The notes under the pieces are model-generated. The model was not told the origin of the DNA. It did not search any database and worked only from the letters and a program-made list of their open reading frames with translations. From CAJXNP01 sp050305935 (GTDB lineage: Bacteria > Bacteroidota > Bacteroidia > Cytophagales > Cyclobacteriaceae): a stretch of DNA of 7,714 nt. Below, piece after piece: positions 1 to 5,495 of this stretch; position 1 is the first letter of the stretch; each line of letters opens with the position of its first letter. The position numbers and the translations under genes were made by a program. Location: NCBI GenBank assembly GCA_050305935.1, contig JBNLGG010000117.1, positions 1 through 7,714 on the forward strand, read 5' to 3'.

Positions 1-684
1 TACTATGCCACCGATTTGGGGTGGAATCTGGGACCGGACGCCCTGCATCATGTTCTGGGCTTCCATCATCATGGATTGGGCTTCTTCGGGGATCTCAAGG
101 CCACTCTGCTGCGCCTGGGCCGCAAGTATCTGTCCTTGTGCCATAGCCTGTTGAGCCTGTTGCATTAAGGGAGCCAGCTCCTTCATGGCGTCTTCGAAAA
201 ATACAAAGTCCTTTTGGGTTTCTTCGTCCAGGTCATAGTAGGGCATTGGATAGATTGTGCCCTCCGATAAAAGCTGATTGACTTGGCCGGATGCCACCCG
301 TTCGATCTTCACATGGTCCTGAAGCTCCTGGTTGAACCATGCCTCTATCATTTCGGTTTGGGGGTCTTGTTTCTGCTCATTCTCCATTTCAAGATGGACA
401 TAGGGCTGTTTGCCCACCAGACCGGCTACAAGGCGCGGCTCAAGGTTGTCTGAGCTGATAGTCACCAACGGCAGGTTGAAAGCGTTTGCGCCTTCCCACG
501 GGTCTGTGGTGGGCTTTTCAACTTGGTCGTATGCCTCGTAGCTGTCCTTGATCTCATTGATCTTTTTATTGCGGTATTCGCTATTCGAGAATTTCTCATA
601 TAGATCGAGGCAATGCTTGACAAGGTGCCGCCATTTGCCGTTGGAATCGTCTGCTATTGGGGTTTCAAACTTTTCAGAACCCAT
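1..684 (-). CDS. Phage portal protein, N-terminal part (runs off left edge)
   Basis: Portal proteins form the dodecameric ring at one head vertex through which the terminase pumps DNA and to which the tail attaches. The 228 visible residues have no stop before the window edge. Residues 59-98 (a DPWEGAN segment, then an NLPLV/ISSDNLEPRLVAGLVGKQP-type stretch) look like the N-terminal region of portals, where the chain enters the ring stem. Residues 107-170 are mostly charged and helical. Residues 171-220 are strikingly rich in Met, Gln and Ala, a probable coiled or flexible insertion. The start at 684 is chosen because GAGG lies 6 bases ahead on the minus strand and the preceding 50-residue gene overlaps it by 11 bases. 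An in-frame ATG at 696 is possible but has no ribosome site. A 6-bp hairpin (702-717) sits just upstream. The family call rests on remembered similarity and on the linked terminase. The C-terminal core is not visible. Confidence 0.8.
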   Translation of the reverse strand, partial: MGSEKFETPIADDSNGKWRHLVKHCLDLYEKFSNSEYRNKKINEIKDSYEAYDQVEKPTTDPWEGANAFNLPLVTISSDNLEPRLVAGLVGKQPYVHLEMENEQKQDPQTEMIEAWFNQELQDHVKIERVASGQVNQLLSEGTIYPMPYYDLDEETQKDFVFFEDAMKELAPLMQQAQQAMAQGQILAAQAQQSGLEIPEEAQSMMMEAQNMMQGVRSQIPPQIGGIV

Positions 685-826
685 TCCAAACCTCATCTAA
701 TAACTTGCAAACAAGTTCCTTTGCATTTTTATGCCCCTCAAAACAACACCAGGCTATAAAGTAAACAAGCGGCGACCCCACAAACATTATTGGGAATATG
801 ACTATGCGCCTAATGATTGTTCTCAT
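674..826 (-). CDS. Small single-pass membrane protein, 50 residues
   Basis: Unrecognised. The protein starts with a basic stretch (MRTIIRR), followed by one hydrophobic segment at about residues 8-28 and a soluble tail of about 22 residues with mixed charge. This predicts an inner-membrane protein with its N terminus in the cytoplasm by the positive-inside rule, although a signal-anchor reading is equally open. Its ATG overlaps the stop of the 56-residue gene as ATGA, and its own stop overlaps the portal start by 11 bases, so it sits in a coupled chain. These two junctions are the main reason to believe it is real. It is too short for most gene callers. A role in lysis or superinfection exclusion is possible for such proteins but nothing here shows it. 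Confidence 0.6.
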   Translation of the reverse strand: MRTIIRRIVIFPIMFVGSPLVYFIAWCCFEGHKNAKELVCKLLDEVWNGF

Positions 827-993
827 GATTTATCCCCATGCTCAACCTCGAATCGTTCTGTACCGAAACTTTCACCAATACGATTTATGGAATTAATGCA
901 TTTGCTACATATATTGGATTGATAAAATCCTCTCGGTAAAAACGGATTGTAAATATCGCCACACAATTCGCATTGGCAAACTTCATCGTCCAT
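823..993 (-). CDS. Zinc-ribbon micro-protein, 56 residues
   Basis: Unrecognised by name. The visible pattern is a minimal zinc ribbon: Cys8-x2-Cys11 (CELCG) and Cys29-x2-Cys32 (CSKC) separated by 17 residues, with an extra Cys6. The remaining C-terminal 24 residues are charged and have no motif. Four-Cys sites at this spacing usually bind one structural zinc and support protein or nucleic-acid contacts. The start overlaps the end of the 107-residue gene by 11 bases, and the stop forms ATGA with the next start. This double coupling supports the reading. The frame is not a shadow of anything larger on the minus strand. The biochemical role is unknown. Confidence 0.65.
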   Translation of the reverse strand: MDDEVCQCELCGDIYNPFLPRGFYQSNICSKCINSINRIGESFGTERFEVEHGDKS

Positions 994-1306
994 ACTCAAT
1001 CTCCAAATACCTGGGGAACCCCATCTCAGAATCCAGCTTGACCATACGGCAGTTCCAGATTTTTTCGGCTTTCATGTCTGGTGAGGTTAATTTAACGACC
1101 TTCTCACCGCCGGCCTTCGTGTATTTCCAGCAATAAGCCGTTTTGTATTGCTCCCAGGCTTCTTTTATTTGGGTTTGGGTGTAAACTTGGTCCATTTGTT
1201 GCTCCATCCCATTTTCGTCCATTATTTTGGCCTCAAGTGGAGTTCGGGTTCTATTTTCCCCGTGAGAGATTGGCATTTTTTGATGTTGTGGCCCACTTTT
1301 AGGCAT
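983..1306 (-). CDS. Unrecognised 107-residue protein
   Basis: Function unknown. The N-terminal third (residues 1-40) is polar, rich in Gln, Met, Lys and Glu, and probably disordered. From about residue 45 there is a more structured part with aromatic and charged residues (EAWEQYKTAYCWKY, then a short basic loop and a strand-like KVVKLT), ending in FPRYLEIEYGR. There is no signal peptide or membrane segment. The start is placed at 1306 because GGGAGGA lies just ahead of that ATG and the preceding 43-residue gene ends there as TAATG. A TTG at 1318 in the same frame would place this ribosome site inside the gene and is rejected. The stop overlaps the next start by 11 bases. The context is the small-gene run between large terminase and portal. 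Confidence 0.75.
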   Translation of the reverse strand: MPKSGPQHQKMPISHGENRTRTPLEAKIMDENGMEQQMDQVYTQTQIKEAWEQYKTAYCWKYTKAGGEKVVKLTSPDMKAEKIWNCRMVKLDSEMGFPRYLEIEYGR

Positions 1307-1437
1307 TATTCCTCCCAATTCGCATCACAATCGCACCCTTCAACATCACAATTAATCCAGCCGTGTTCCTCCGGTTCATGCTCGCAAGTGCATTTACCGT
1401 GATTGAATGACGCCATGATTTCGTATTCGTCATCCAT
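1306..1437 (-). CDS. Cys/His-rich micro-protein, 43 residues
   Basis: The protein carries Cys16-x-Cys18-x-His20, His25, Cys30, and Cys35-x-Cys37, ending in NWEE. This compact CxCxH...H...C...CxC layout resembles small acidic phage proteins seen in many environmental and actinobacterial phages, with no settled function. The residues could hold one zinc or an iron-sulfur type metal, which is inference only. The start at 1437 lies in a leader (AGGGATACCAAGAATGG) nearly identical to that of the 74-residue gene at 2250, which fixes the start. The gene ends TAATG, sharing one base with the next start. It is acidic overall. Its reality is supported by the ribosome site, the coupling and the dense Cys pattern. 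Confidence 0.65.
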   Translation of the reverse strand: MDDEYEIMASFNHGKCTCEHEPEEHGWINCDVEGCDCDANWEE

Positions 1438-1450
1438 TCTTGGTATCCCT
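1434..1450 (-). promoter_or_regulatory. Ribosome-binding leader shared with two other genes (copy 1)
   Basis: On the minus strand this reads AGGGATACCAAGAATGG, where ATG is the start of the 43-residue gene. It differs by one base in 17 from the leader at 2247-2263 and by three from the one at 7401-7417. The AGGGA core sits 7-8 bases before ATG, a normal Shine-Dalgarno distance. Confidence 0.5.
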
Positions 1451-1463
1451 ATATTTGCCGTTT

Positions 1464-1697
1464 TTAGTCCTTATCATCCCATCCACCGCTATTCTCAACT
1501 AAACCAGCTAAAAACCCGACAACTTCCTCAATGCTATAGCACCGTCTAAATATCGTATCATTGTGACTTCTTATGATGGCGCATTCTATTTCCTTTGTTG
1601 GGTTGTTGTCATCGAATTGAATTCTTACGCCATGGGGACGGGCGAATTCATAATACCGTTGGTACTGTGACAGCAAATATAATTGTTTGTTATTCAT
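1464..1697 (-). CDS. Unrecognised 77-residue soluble protein
   Basis: Not recognised. The sequence looks like a small alpha/beta domain: an N-terminal helix rich in Tyr and Gln (residues 1-17), a strand-like GVRIQF, a second strand around ECAIIRS and a helix around SIEEVVGFLAGLV, ending in a Gly- and Asp-rich tail. There are no Cys pairs and no membrane segment. The start is put at 1697 because the 54-residue gene upstream stops there as ATGA. The frame remains open back to 1745, but that would swallow the end of the upstream gene and encode an odd Cys-rich leader. The ribosome site is poor (GAAAGC), so translation probably depends on coupling. A 26-base gap separates it from the next gene. 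Confidence 0.7.
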   Translation of the reverse strand: MNNKQLYLLSQYQRYYEFARPHGVRIQFDDNNPTKEIECAIIRSHNDTIFRRCYSIEEVVGFLAGLVENSGGWDDKD

Positions 1698-1858
1698 GCT
1701 TTCAACCGCTTCGCATAAAAATACACAGCACCAGCAAGAAGCCAAGAAGCAGGCCCAGCCAATGCAATGTAGATGAAATTCCTAACCGTGGACTTTGGTA
1801 CGACTCCGTAAAGTGATATAAATCCTATGATGCTCCATAAAATAATGAATGTTATCAT
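1694..1858 (-). CDS. Small two-helix membrane protein, 54 residues
   Basis: There are two hydrophobic stretches, about residues 2-20 and 27-48, separated by a short polar loop with PKSTVRN. A basic tail (AKRLKA) follows. This predicts a hairpin in the inner membrane with both ends on the same side, most likely the cytoplasm given the basic tail. Phage holins and some exclusion proteins have this form, but length and topology alone do not identify it. The ATG overlaps the previous stop as ATGA and the stop overlaps the next ATG in the same way, so it sits in a coupled chain. GAGGGAG lies about 11 bases ahead of the start, somewhat far for a ribosome site. Confidence 0.6.
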   Translation of the reverse strand: MITFIILWSIIGFISLYGVVPKSTVRNFIYIALAGPASWLLAGAVYFYAKRLKA

Positions 1859-2022
1859 GGTTTTATAAACTCCCTCATCCCGTTATACCATAGTTCTATA
1901 CGTTGCAACCTTTCTATTTCATTACATGCCGCAAGCCGAGCCTCTCTGATTTCATCTTCTACATGCCCATATGGGTTCCGCAGAATATGTAATATTTCAT
2001 TAATGCTCATGCTGTTAACCAT
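1855..2022 (-). CDS. Unrecognised 55-residue helical protein
   Basis: Not recognised. Residues 20-50 are strongly helical and charged (for example EDEIREARL, then EIERLQRIELW), suggesting one long amphipathic helix or a small coiled coil, perhaps a dimerisation element. The start at 2022 has AAGG eight bases ahead and begins three bases after the stop of the 74-residue gene. An internal ATG at 2010 is a weaker alternative. The stop overlaps the next start as ATGA. No motif points to a function. Confidence 0.6.
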   Translation of the reverse strand: MVNSMSINEILHILRNPYGHVEDEIREARLAACNEIERLQRIELWYNGMREFIKP

Positions 2023-2025
2023 TGT

Positions 2026-2250
2026 TTATGCCTTTTTTCGCTTTTTCCTAGCAAGCTCAGCGAATCTCAAAAGCGTCGGAACAATGCGTTGTTCTATATC
2101 CTTGCACGTATCATCCAAAAATTTGTCGTCGTAATATATCTCAATCTTGTTTTCTACGAACACTATTTCGCTTACAGGACCAGCAGAAGCGTGTGTGTAA
2201 TAAACGTCTTTCTTGTCCAGGATTTCAATATCTTTTAGCATGTTACCCAT
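2026..2250 (-). CDS. Unrecognised 74-residue protein directly after large terminase
   Basis: Function unknown. The middle reads as alternating strands (EIVFVENKIEIYYDD) followed by an amphipathic helix (residues 50-68) and a strongly basic end, ARKKRKKA. The basic tail suggests nucleic-acid contact, as inference. The start overlaps the large-terminase stop by 16 bases, so translation is probably coupled to TerL. ATG at 2250 is preferred over ATG at 2241 because its leader (AGGGATACCAGGAATGG) matches that of the 43-residue gene with ATG in the same register. A role in packaging is possible from position only. Confidence 0.7.
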   Translation of the reverse strand: MGNMLKDIEILDKKDVYYTHASAGPVSEIVFVENKIEIYYDDKFLDDTCKDIEQRIVPTLLRFAELARKKRKKA

Positions 2251-4049
2251 TCCTGGTATCCCTCCCCCTGTGGTTGATGACGGTCTGATATGTTGGAAAA
2301 GCCGAATTCCATAGGCTTTTTTCCCTTGCTGCGCCCGAATAGTCTCATGGGCAGGAGCTTGAACATCTGCGTTGCCATGCCTGCAGTATCAACACGCTCA
2401 TCATGACAGCCGGATGCAGCCCCGAACTTGCCGTTTTCCTCTATGAAGGTCCGCATCTCAGACACGGTTTGCTTGCTCTTGATGTGGATCTGTCCGTCTC
2501 GGGCCATGCGGTATAGATCGTCCACCATAAGCGGTTTGGTCTTCAGATTGGTTGACCAGCCATGCTCTTGGGGTTTTCTCTCGTATTGGGGATATTTCTT
2601 GCGCTTCAGGTCGGCAACAACTGTGTATCCGTGGTTCATGACCTCTACACAGGCTGTTGCATGGCCGAACATCATGCCGGCCATTTCAACTACGTCTGCT
2701 ATCATATCGTAATCAATGTGTCCATGCCATTGGGCTGCCTGGGCTCCTGTGCGGTGGTTCCAAACATCTATGCATGTCGGGTCAGGGTCGGTCTTTTCCT
2801 CTTTCTGGCGTTGGTTTTGGCCACCTCCTGAGTCCACGGTTATGAAGTAGGGTTCTTTGTCGTCGGGCTTTTCCCATAGGCGGAATTTGCCGTGCTTGTT
2901 TCTACGAATGCGTGACTGCCCTTCTCGTAATACCAAGTCACCGATGATGATCGGTTCCTGGCATCCTTCCTCGACCGCATCGCATAGTTCTTTAGGGTAA
3001 ACATTCGTGCCCGTCGATAAGAATGCCTCTTCAACAGTAGCCGGATACTCCTGTCTGAATTTCCTAACATCTCCATTGCATTTGTTTTCAATGGCCCACT
3101 CTCTCCAGTATAGCTGTTCAAGGGTTAAACCATATTTGCGCCTGAGTTTCGCCTCTTCTGACTCAACCCATTGCATTTCATTGGAATCGAATACTTTTTC
3201 ATTGATTTTGAGCTCAAATTGGGTGCGCTGCTCTTCGGTGTCAAATGCCTTTTGATAGCGGTCATGAACAAACCAGGGGATGAAAACCAATACCCAATCT
3301 GTCCCCGGCTGCCTCCAAGCAAAAGGAAATACAATATCAGAATCGTGCATGTGCTTAACGACATCACATAGCCTCGCTTCAAAGTAAACGTTCTCGCCTT
3401 CACCGTAGGCCCTGAAAACGTCCTCTTGGAATGGATTGCCATGCCCGTTGGCTGTGGACTCCCTGAACGCCTCAGAGTATGCTGGCGGGTCTGGTAGGCA
3501 CTGCAGGAGGCCCGTTAAAAGCGTACGCGGATCACGCCAAAAGGCTTCTTCAGAATCGTGAAGGAAGTGGACACCTTGCGACCGGCCAGCGTCAACATTC
3601 TCAGCAGAGGCAAGACGGTATTCAGACTTGAGCCCCGTGCCTGCCTTATTGTCAAACTTGAGCACCTTTTCGTTGCTTGCCCGGGTTTCAGGTGCGATTG
3701 GGTTACGCTCCTGCATGAGCTTTGCCATTTCGAATAGGGTGTTGGTTGATTCTTTTTCATGGCCTACTATGAATGTGTTGCGGTTGAAATTAAGGCTTGT
3801 CTTACTGTAAAACCTGCCTTGGACATATGTTGAGCCACCGAATCGCCTGGCCTTGAGCAACAGGATTCTAACAATGCCAGTTTCATTAAGTTGCTTTTCG
3901 GTGACGGTATGAAGGATTTTCTGAGGATCGTTGTAATTAAGCGGCAGAATCTTGGACGTGTTGTGGTCACGAATGAAAATACAATCCGCTGCGTGGCGTT
4001 GACTGTCGCGTTTGTAGGTGCGTAATATTTCCAGGTCGTCAGTCGGCAT
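2235..4049 (-). CDS. Terminase large subunit (packaging ATPase and nuclease)
   Basis: This is the motor that docks on the portal, pumps DNA into the head using ATP and cuts the concatemer. At 604 residues it has normal length. The ATPase half shows a Walker A variant KARRFGGST at residues 66-74, a Walker B segment VHFLHDSEEAF at 160-170 and a coupling motif ESTANG at 197-202. The linker EYPATVEEAFLSTG (334-347) is typical of this family. The nuclease half has the RNase H-like acidic set: Asp406 in FITVDSGGG, Glu469 with Asn472 in CVEVMNHG, and Asp550/Asp554 in CHDERVDTAG. The start overlaps the TerS stop by 11 bases with no strong ribosome site, so translation is coupled. The frame is intact, so packaging should be functional. 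The packaging type (cos or pac) cannot be read from sequence alone. Confidence 0.95.
   Translation of the reverse strand: MPTDDLEILRTYKRDSQRHAADCIFIRDHNTSKILPLNYNDPQKILHTVTEKQLNETGIVRILLLKARRFGGSTYVQGRFYSKTSLNFNRNTFIVGHEKESTNTLFEMAKLMQERNPIAPETRASNEKVLKFDNKAGTGLKSEYRLASAENVDAGRSQGVHFLHDSEEAFWRDPRTLLTGLLQCLPDPPAYSEAFRESTANGHGNPFQEDVFRAYGEGENVYFEARLCDVVKHMHDSDIVFPFAWRQPGTDWVLVFIPWFVHDRYQKAFDTEEQRTQFELKINEKVFDSNEMQWVESEEAKLRRKYGLTLEQLYWREWAIENKCNGDVRKFRQEYPATVEEAFLSTGTNVYPKELCDAVEEGCQEPIIIGDLVLREGQSRIRRNKHGKFRLWEKPDDKEPYFITVDSGGGQNQRQKEEKTDPDPTCIDVWNHRTGAQAAQWHGHIDYDMIADVVEMAGMMFGHATACVEVMNHGYTVVADLKRKKYPQYERKPQEHGWSTNLKTKPLMVDDLYRMARDGQIHIKSKQTVSEMRTFIEENGKFGAASGCHDERVDTAGMATQMFKLLPMRLFGRSKGKKPMEFGFSNISDRHQPQGEGYQEWVTC
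2247..2263 (-). promoter_or_regulatory. Ribosome-binding leader shared with two other genes (copy 2)
   Basis: On the minus strand this is AGGGATACCAGGAATGG, one mismatch from the copy at 1434-1450. It lies inside the last codons of the large terminase, so the match is kept despite coding for terminase residues. It decides the start of the 74-residue gene at 2250. Confidence 0.5.
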
Positions 4050-4413
4050 CTGATAGTTGTCTTAGTTTGTCCTCGATTGTTACTGTGTGGTCTATTGTTT
4101 GAGACGGACCGAACTCATCACGGCGTTTGCGTTCAAGGTATTTGAATGCCATTTCAGGGCTCTCTGTAAGGTTGCAAACTACCGTCTTACGTGCTGTTAA
4201 TGTTGGGTTTTCTTTCCATGATTGTTTTTGCTGTACATACCCTGGGTTTGCGTCTTGATAATTGTAGAGTGTTTTTGGTGATATGTCTGCGAATAAACAA
4301 GCTTCTGTATCCGTGCAACCCATTAAAAATGCCTCTCTTAGTTTTTTCAGTGTGGCATCTGTCATTTTGGGAGGCCGCCCTCCTGGGTGTTTCGCCTTTG
4401 GTTTACCCGCCAT
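4039..4413 (-). CDS. Terminase small subunit
   Basis: TerS recognises the phage DNA packaging site and delivers it to TerL. The 124-residue protein starts with a basic, Pro-rich arm (KPKAKHPGGRPPK, residues 4-16). A helix-turn-helix follows at about 20-58, whose second and third helices read DTEACLFADISPKTLYNY. This is the usual DNA-binding fold of one large TerS group. A helical oligomerisation part (residues 68-100, with ARKTVV and KYLERKRRDEF) comes next, then a short acidic tail expected to touch TerL. GAGGT lies five bases ahead of ATG 4413. It overlaps the preceding gene by 11 bases and TerL by 11 bases. Order and spacing with TerL make the call firm even though TerS sequences diverge quickly. 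Confidence 0.88.
   Translation of the reverse strand: MAGKPKAKHPGGRPPKMTDATLKKLREAFLMGCTDTEACLFADISPKTLYNYQDANPGYVQQKQSWKENPTLTARKTVVCNLTESPEMAFKYLERKRRDEFGPSQTIDHTVTIEDKLRQLSDAD
4085..4101. repeat. Short dispersed repeat, copy A (inside TerS)
   Basis: The plus strand reads gtgtggtctattgtttg, sharing 14 of 17 bases with copy B at 4925-4941. On the minus strand it encodes TIDHT in the TerS tail and lies 36-52 bases ahead of the TerL start. It is the most diverged of the three copies and may be chance. Confidence 0.3.
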
Positions 4414-4591
4414 CGATTACCTCAAATCTCATCCCGATGGGTTTGATAGGATACCAGACGCGCCGTTTAAAAAACGATTCACGAATGCAGATTGATTGTG
4501 GTGTTTGATCAACAACTGGCCGTATGCGGTCAATAAACCATAATTCTAAGCGAGGGTCATATTCTCTGATGATAGCTTGTTTATCCACCAT
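4403..4591 (-). CDS. Unrecognised 62-residue protein ahead of small terminase
   Basis: Not recognised. The 62 residues are rich in Arg, Ile and aromatic residues. They read like strands and turns (LELWFIDRIRPVV, then RRVWYPIKPIGMRFEVI), suggesting a small beta-rich fold. There is no Cys pair and no membrane segment. GAGG stands seven bases before ATG 4591, a good ribosome site, and the stop overlaps the TerS start by 11 bases, which supports it as a real gene. Position just before TerS would suit a packaging accessory, but nothing in the protein shows this. Confidence 0.7.
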   Translation of the reverse strand: MVDKQAIIREYDPRLELWFIDRIRPVVDQTPQSICIRESFFKRRVWYPIKPIGMRFEVIDGG

Positions 4592-4676
4592 ATTTCGGCC
4601 TCAAGCTCAGATACCAGCAAAACAGGGGTGTTACTGGACCTTGGGTGTTGTCTATGGTTGCGCCGTATCTATCCAA
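4581..4676 (-). CDS. Possible 31-residue micro-gene with TTG start
   Basis: This reading frame fills the only gap between the 94-residue and 62-residue genes. It would begin at TTG 4676 with GAGG seven bases ahead, overlap the previous gene by 8 bases and the next by 11 bases, the latter the same overlap seen at several neighbouring junctions. The product would carry GATIDNT near its N terminus, echoing SATIDHT in the previous protein and QTIDHT in TerS. Against it are the non-ATG start, the very short length and the lack of any motif. The stretch may simply be a 77-base leader for the 62-residue gene. Confidence 0.28.
   Translation of the reverse strand: MDRYGATIDNTQGPVTPLFCWYLSLRPKYGG
4645..4661. 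repeat. Short dispersed repeat, copy C (ahead of 62-residue gene)
   Basis: The plus strand reads gtgttgtctatggttgc, matching copy B at 16 of 17 positions. On the minus strand it lies 54-70 bases upstream of the 62-residue gene start, in the largest gap between genes near the terminase. Confidence 0.4.
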
Positions 4677-4953
4677 CCCAAAACCTCATTTCTTCACGTT
4701 GTTTTGCTGAGCCATCGCACACATGGCATATTGACAATTCTTTCGGGTACAACTCAGGATAATAGGACGCCCTATCTGTAAGGGCTAAAACACCGTCACC
4801 ACTGCATTGGTGGCAAATTCCGTGCAGGTCTTCCCAATCATACCAAACTTGACTCGAACCGACGATTTCTATAATTCCACCATCGTCTCCAGGTTTACCG
4901 TTCATAATCGTTTTAGCCTCTCTTGTGTGGTCTATGGTTGCTGATGAGCGCAT
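4669..4953 (-). CDS. Small zinc-binding protein with DnaJ-like CxxCxG pairs
   Basis: Unnamed. Two matched knuckles are visible: CHQCSGDG at residues 47-54 and CHVCDGS at 76-82, i.e. Cys47/Cys50 with Cys76/Cys79. The CxxCxG form is that of DnaJ and related zinc-binding domains, which bind one zinc per two knuckles. The 25-residue insert between them (VLALTDRASYYPEL and so on) has no motif. Residues 27-42 are a beta-like segment with aromatic residues. The start could be ATG 4953, directly after the previous stop (TAGATG) but with no ribosome site, or ATG 4905, with AGAGAGG 11 bases ahead. The second choice would leave 48 bases free, holding a copy of the short repeat. The end overlaps a possible micro-gene. 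Function is unknown. Confidence 0.72.
   Translation of the reverse strand: MRSSATIDHTREAKTIMNGKPGDDGGIIEIVGSSQVWYDWEDLHGICHQCSGDGVLALTDRASYYPELYPKELSICHVCDGSAKQREEMRFWVG
4925..4941. repeat. Short dispersed repeat, copy B
   Basis: The plus strand reads gtgtggtctatggttgc, 16 of 17 identical to copy C at 4645-4661. On the minus strand it ends 20 bases before ATG 4905, so if that is the true start of the zinc protein the repeat lies in a leader. Otherwise it encodes ATIDHT in the N terminus. Confidence 0.4.
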
Positions 4954-5409
4954 CTATTGAGTTCTAAATCCGCATTTCTGGCAATATGTTTCGCCATTCC
5001 AATGTTTCCAGCATGTTGACGGGCCATAATAATTTCCATGATGGTTTGGCCCGTAATTTGGACAAAAAGACTCTCTACCGACTGAACCGCAATCAAGGCA
5101 TTTCAAAACCCCTATTGACTTAATTTTTCTTGAATGCCTTGTCTTATTTTTATACGTCCAAGACTCAACGCAATCACATTCCGGTTCTGTATTATACCCC
5201 ACCCTCCAATGATTTCTATATGCCACTAAATAATCAATTTCCGCTCCGCATATCTCACAGTAAAGAACGCCTTGGGATGCCAGATTTTCCGAACCACACA
5301 CTCCACATCCCTTTGAACGCCTTTTAACAGAACATTCCGTAGCCTTACGGTTGCGTTTTTGTTTTTTGCGAAATTCATTGTTCTCAGGGTGGTTGCCATT
5401 AGATTGCAT
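4954..5409 (-). CDS. Multi zinc-ribbon protein, 151 residues
   Basis: Not recognised by name, but the Cys layout is clear. After a basic, Asn-rich head (residues 1-33) comes ribbon 1 (Cys35/Cys38 in CGVCGS and Cys51/Cys54 in CEICGAE). Ribbon 2 has Cys78/Cys80 with Cys104/Cys107 (CLDCGS). A third site has Cys116, His123/His124, Cys133 and Cys143/Cys146 (CQKCG), near the C terminus. Three zinc sites in 151 residues suggests an adaptor that binds nucleic acid or protein; ribbon 1 resembles those of transcription factors and RNA polymerase subunits. There is no catalytic motif. The ATG at 5409 has only a weak AAAG ahead, and the gene follows a GC-rich spacer instead of a tight overlap. Its stop abuts the next gene. 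Confidence 0.75.
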   Translation of the reverse strand: MQSNGNHPENNEFRKKQKRNRKATECSVKRRSKGCGVCGSENLASQGVLYCEICGAEIDYLVAYRNHWRVGYNTEPECDCVESWTYKNKTRHSRKIKSIGVLKCLDCGSVGRESFCPNYGPNHHGNYYGPSTCWKHWNGETYCQKCGFRTQ

Positions 5410-5495
5410 AAATTACTTTCATCCGTTTGAGGGTCGCCGGCCAGGCAATTGGCCTGCCCCTCTCGGCTCAGTTGGCTCGCTATGGCAAATCGTCT
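5410..5495. other. GC-rich spacer with overlapping hairpins
   Basis: This stretch separates the HNH-like gene from the multi-zinc-ribbon gene in a window where most genes overlap. By hand count, 36 of 50 bases at 5431-5480 are G or C, against 15 of 50 at 5521-5570. Two mutually exclusive hairpins are present: cAGGC/GCCTg (5442-5446 with 5452-5456) and GGCCA/TGGCC (5439-5443 with 5450-5454). GGCTC is directly repeated at about 5465-5478. No U-run follows, so it is not a classic terminator. A 26-codon minus-strand frame (5419-5499) overlaps the HNH-like stop as ATGA but has an unconvincing Pro/Gly/Arg-rich product. Confidence 0.5.

Noticed and set aside
702..717. AACTTG/CAAGTT hairpin just upstream of the portal ribosome site
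   Set aside because: Six AT-rich base pairs inside a coding gene are easily chance; it is not called a regulatory element.
731..922. 63-codon plus-strand frame near the portal start
   Set aside because: It covers two coupled minus-strand small genes that have better starts and a clear CxxC pair.
1307..1318. TTG start four codons upstream for the 107-residue gene
   Set aside because: It would put the GGGAGGA ribosome site inside the gene; ATG 1306 directly follows that site and the previous stop.
1698..1745. N-terminal extension of the 77-residue protein to 1745
   Set aside because: The extension overlaps the two-helix membrane gene in another frame and encodes an odd Cys/Trp-rich leader; ATG 1697 forms ATGA with the previous stop.
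2428..3810. Several plus-strand and alternate minus-strand frames of 60-105 codons inside the large terminase
   Set aside because: They are shadows of the terminase coding frame, with unlikely compositions and no motifs.
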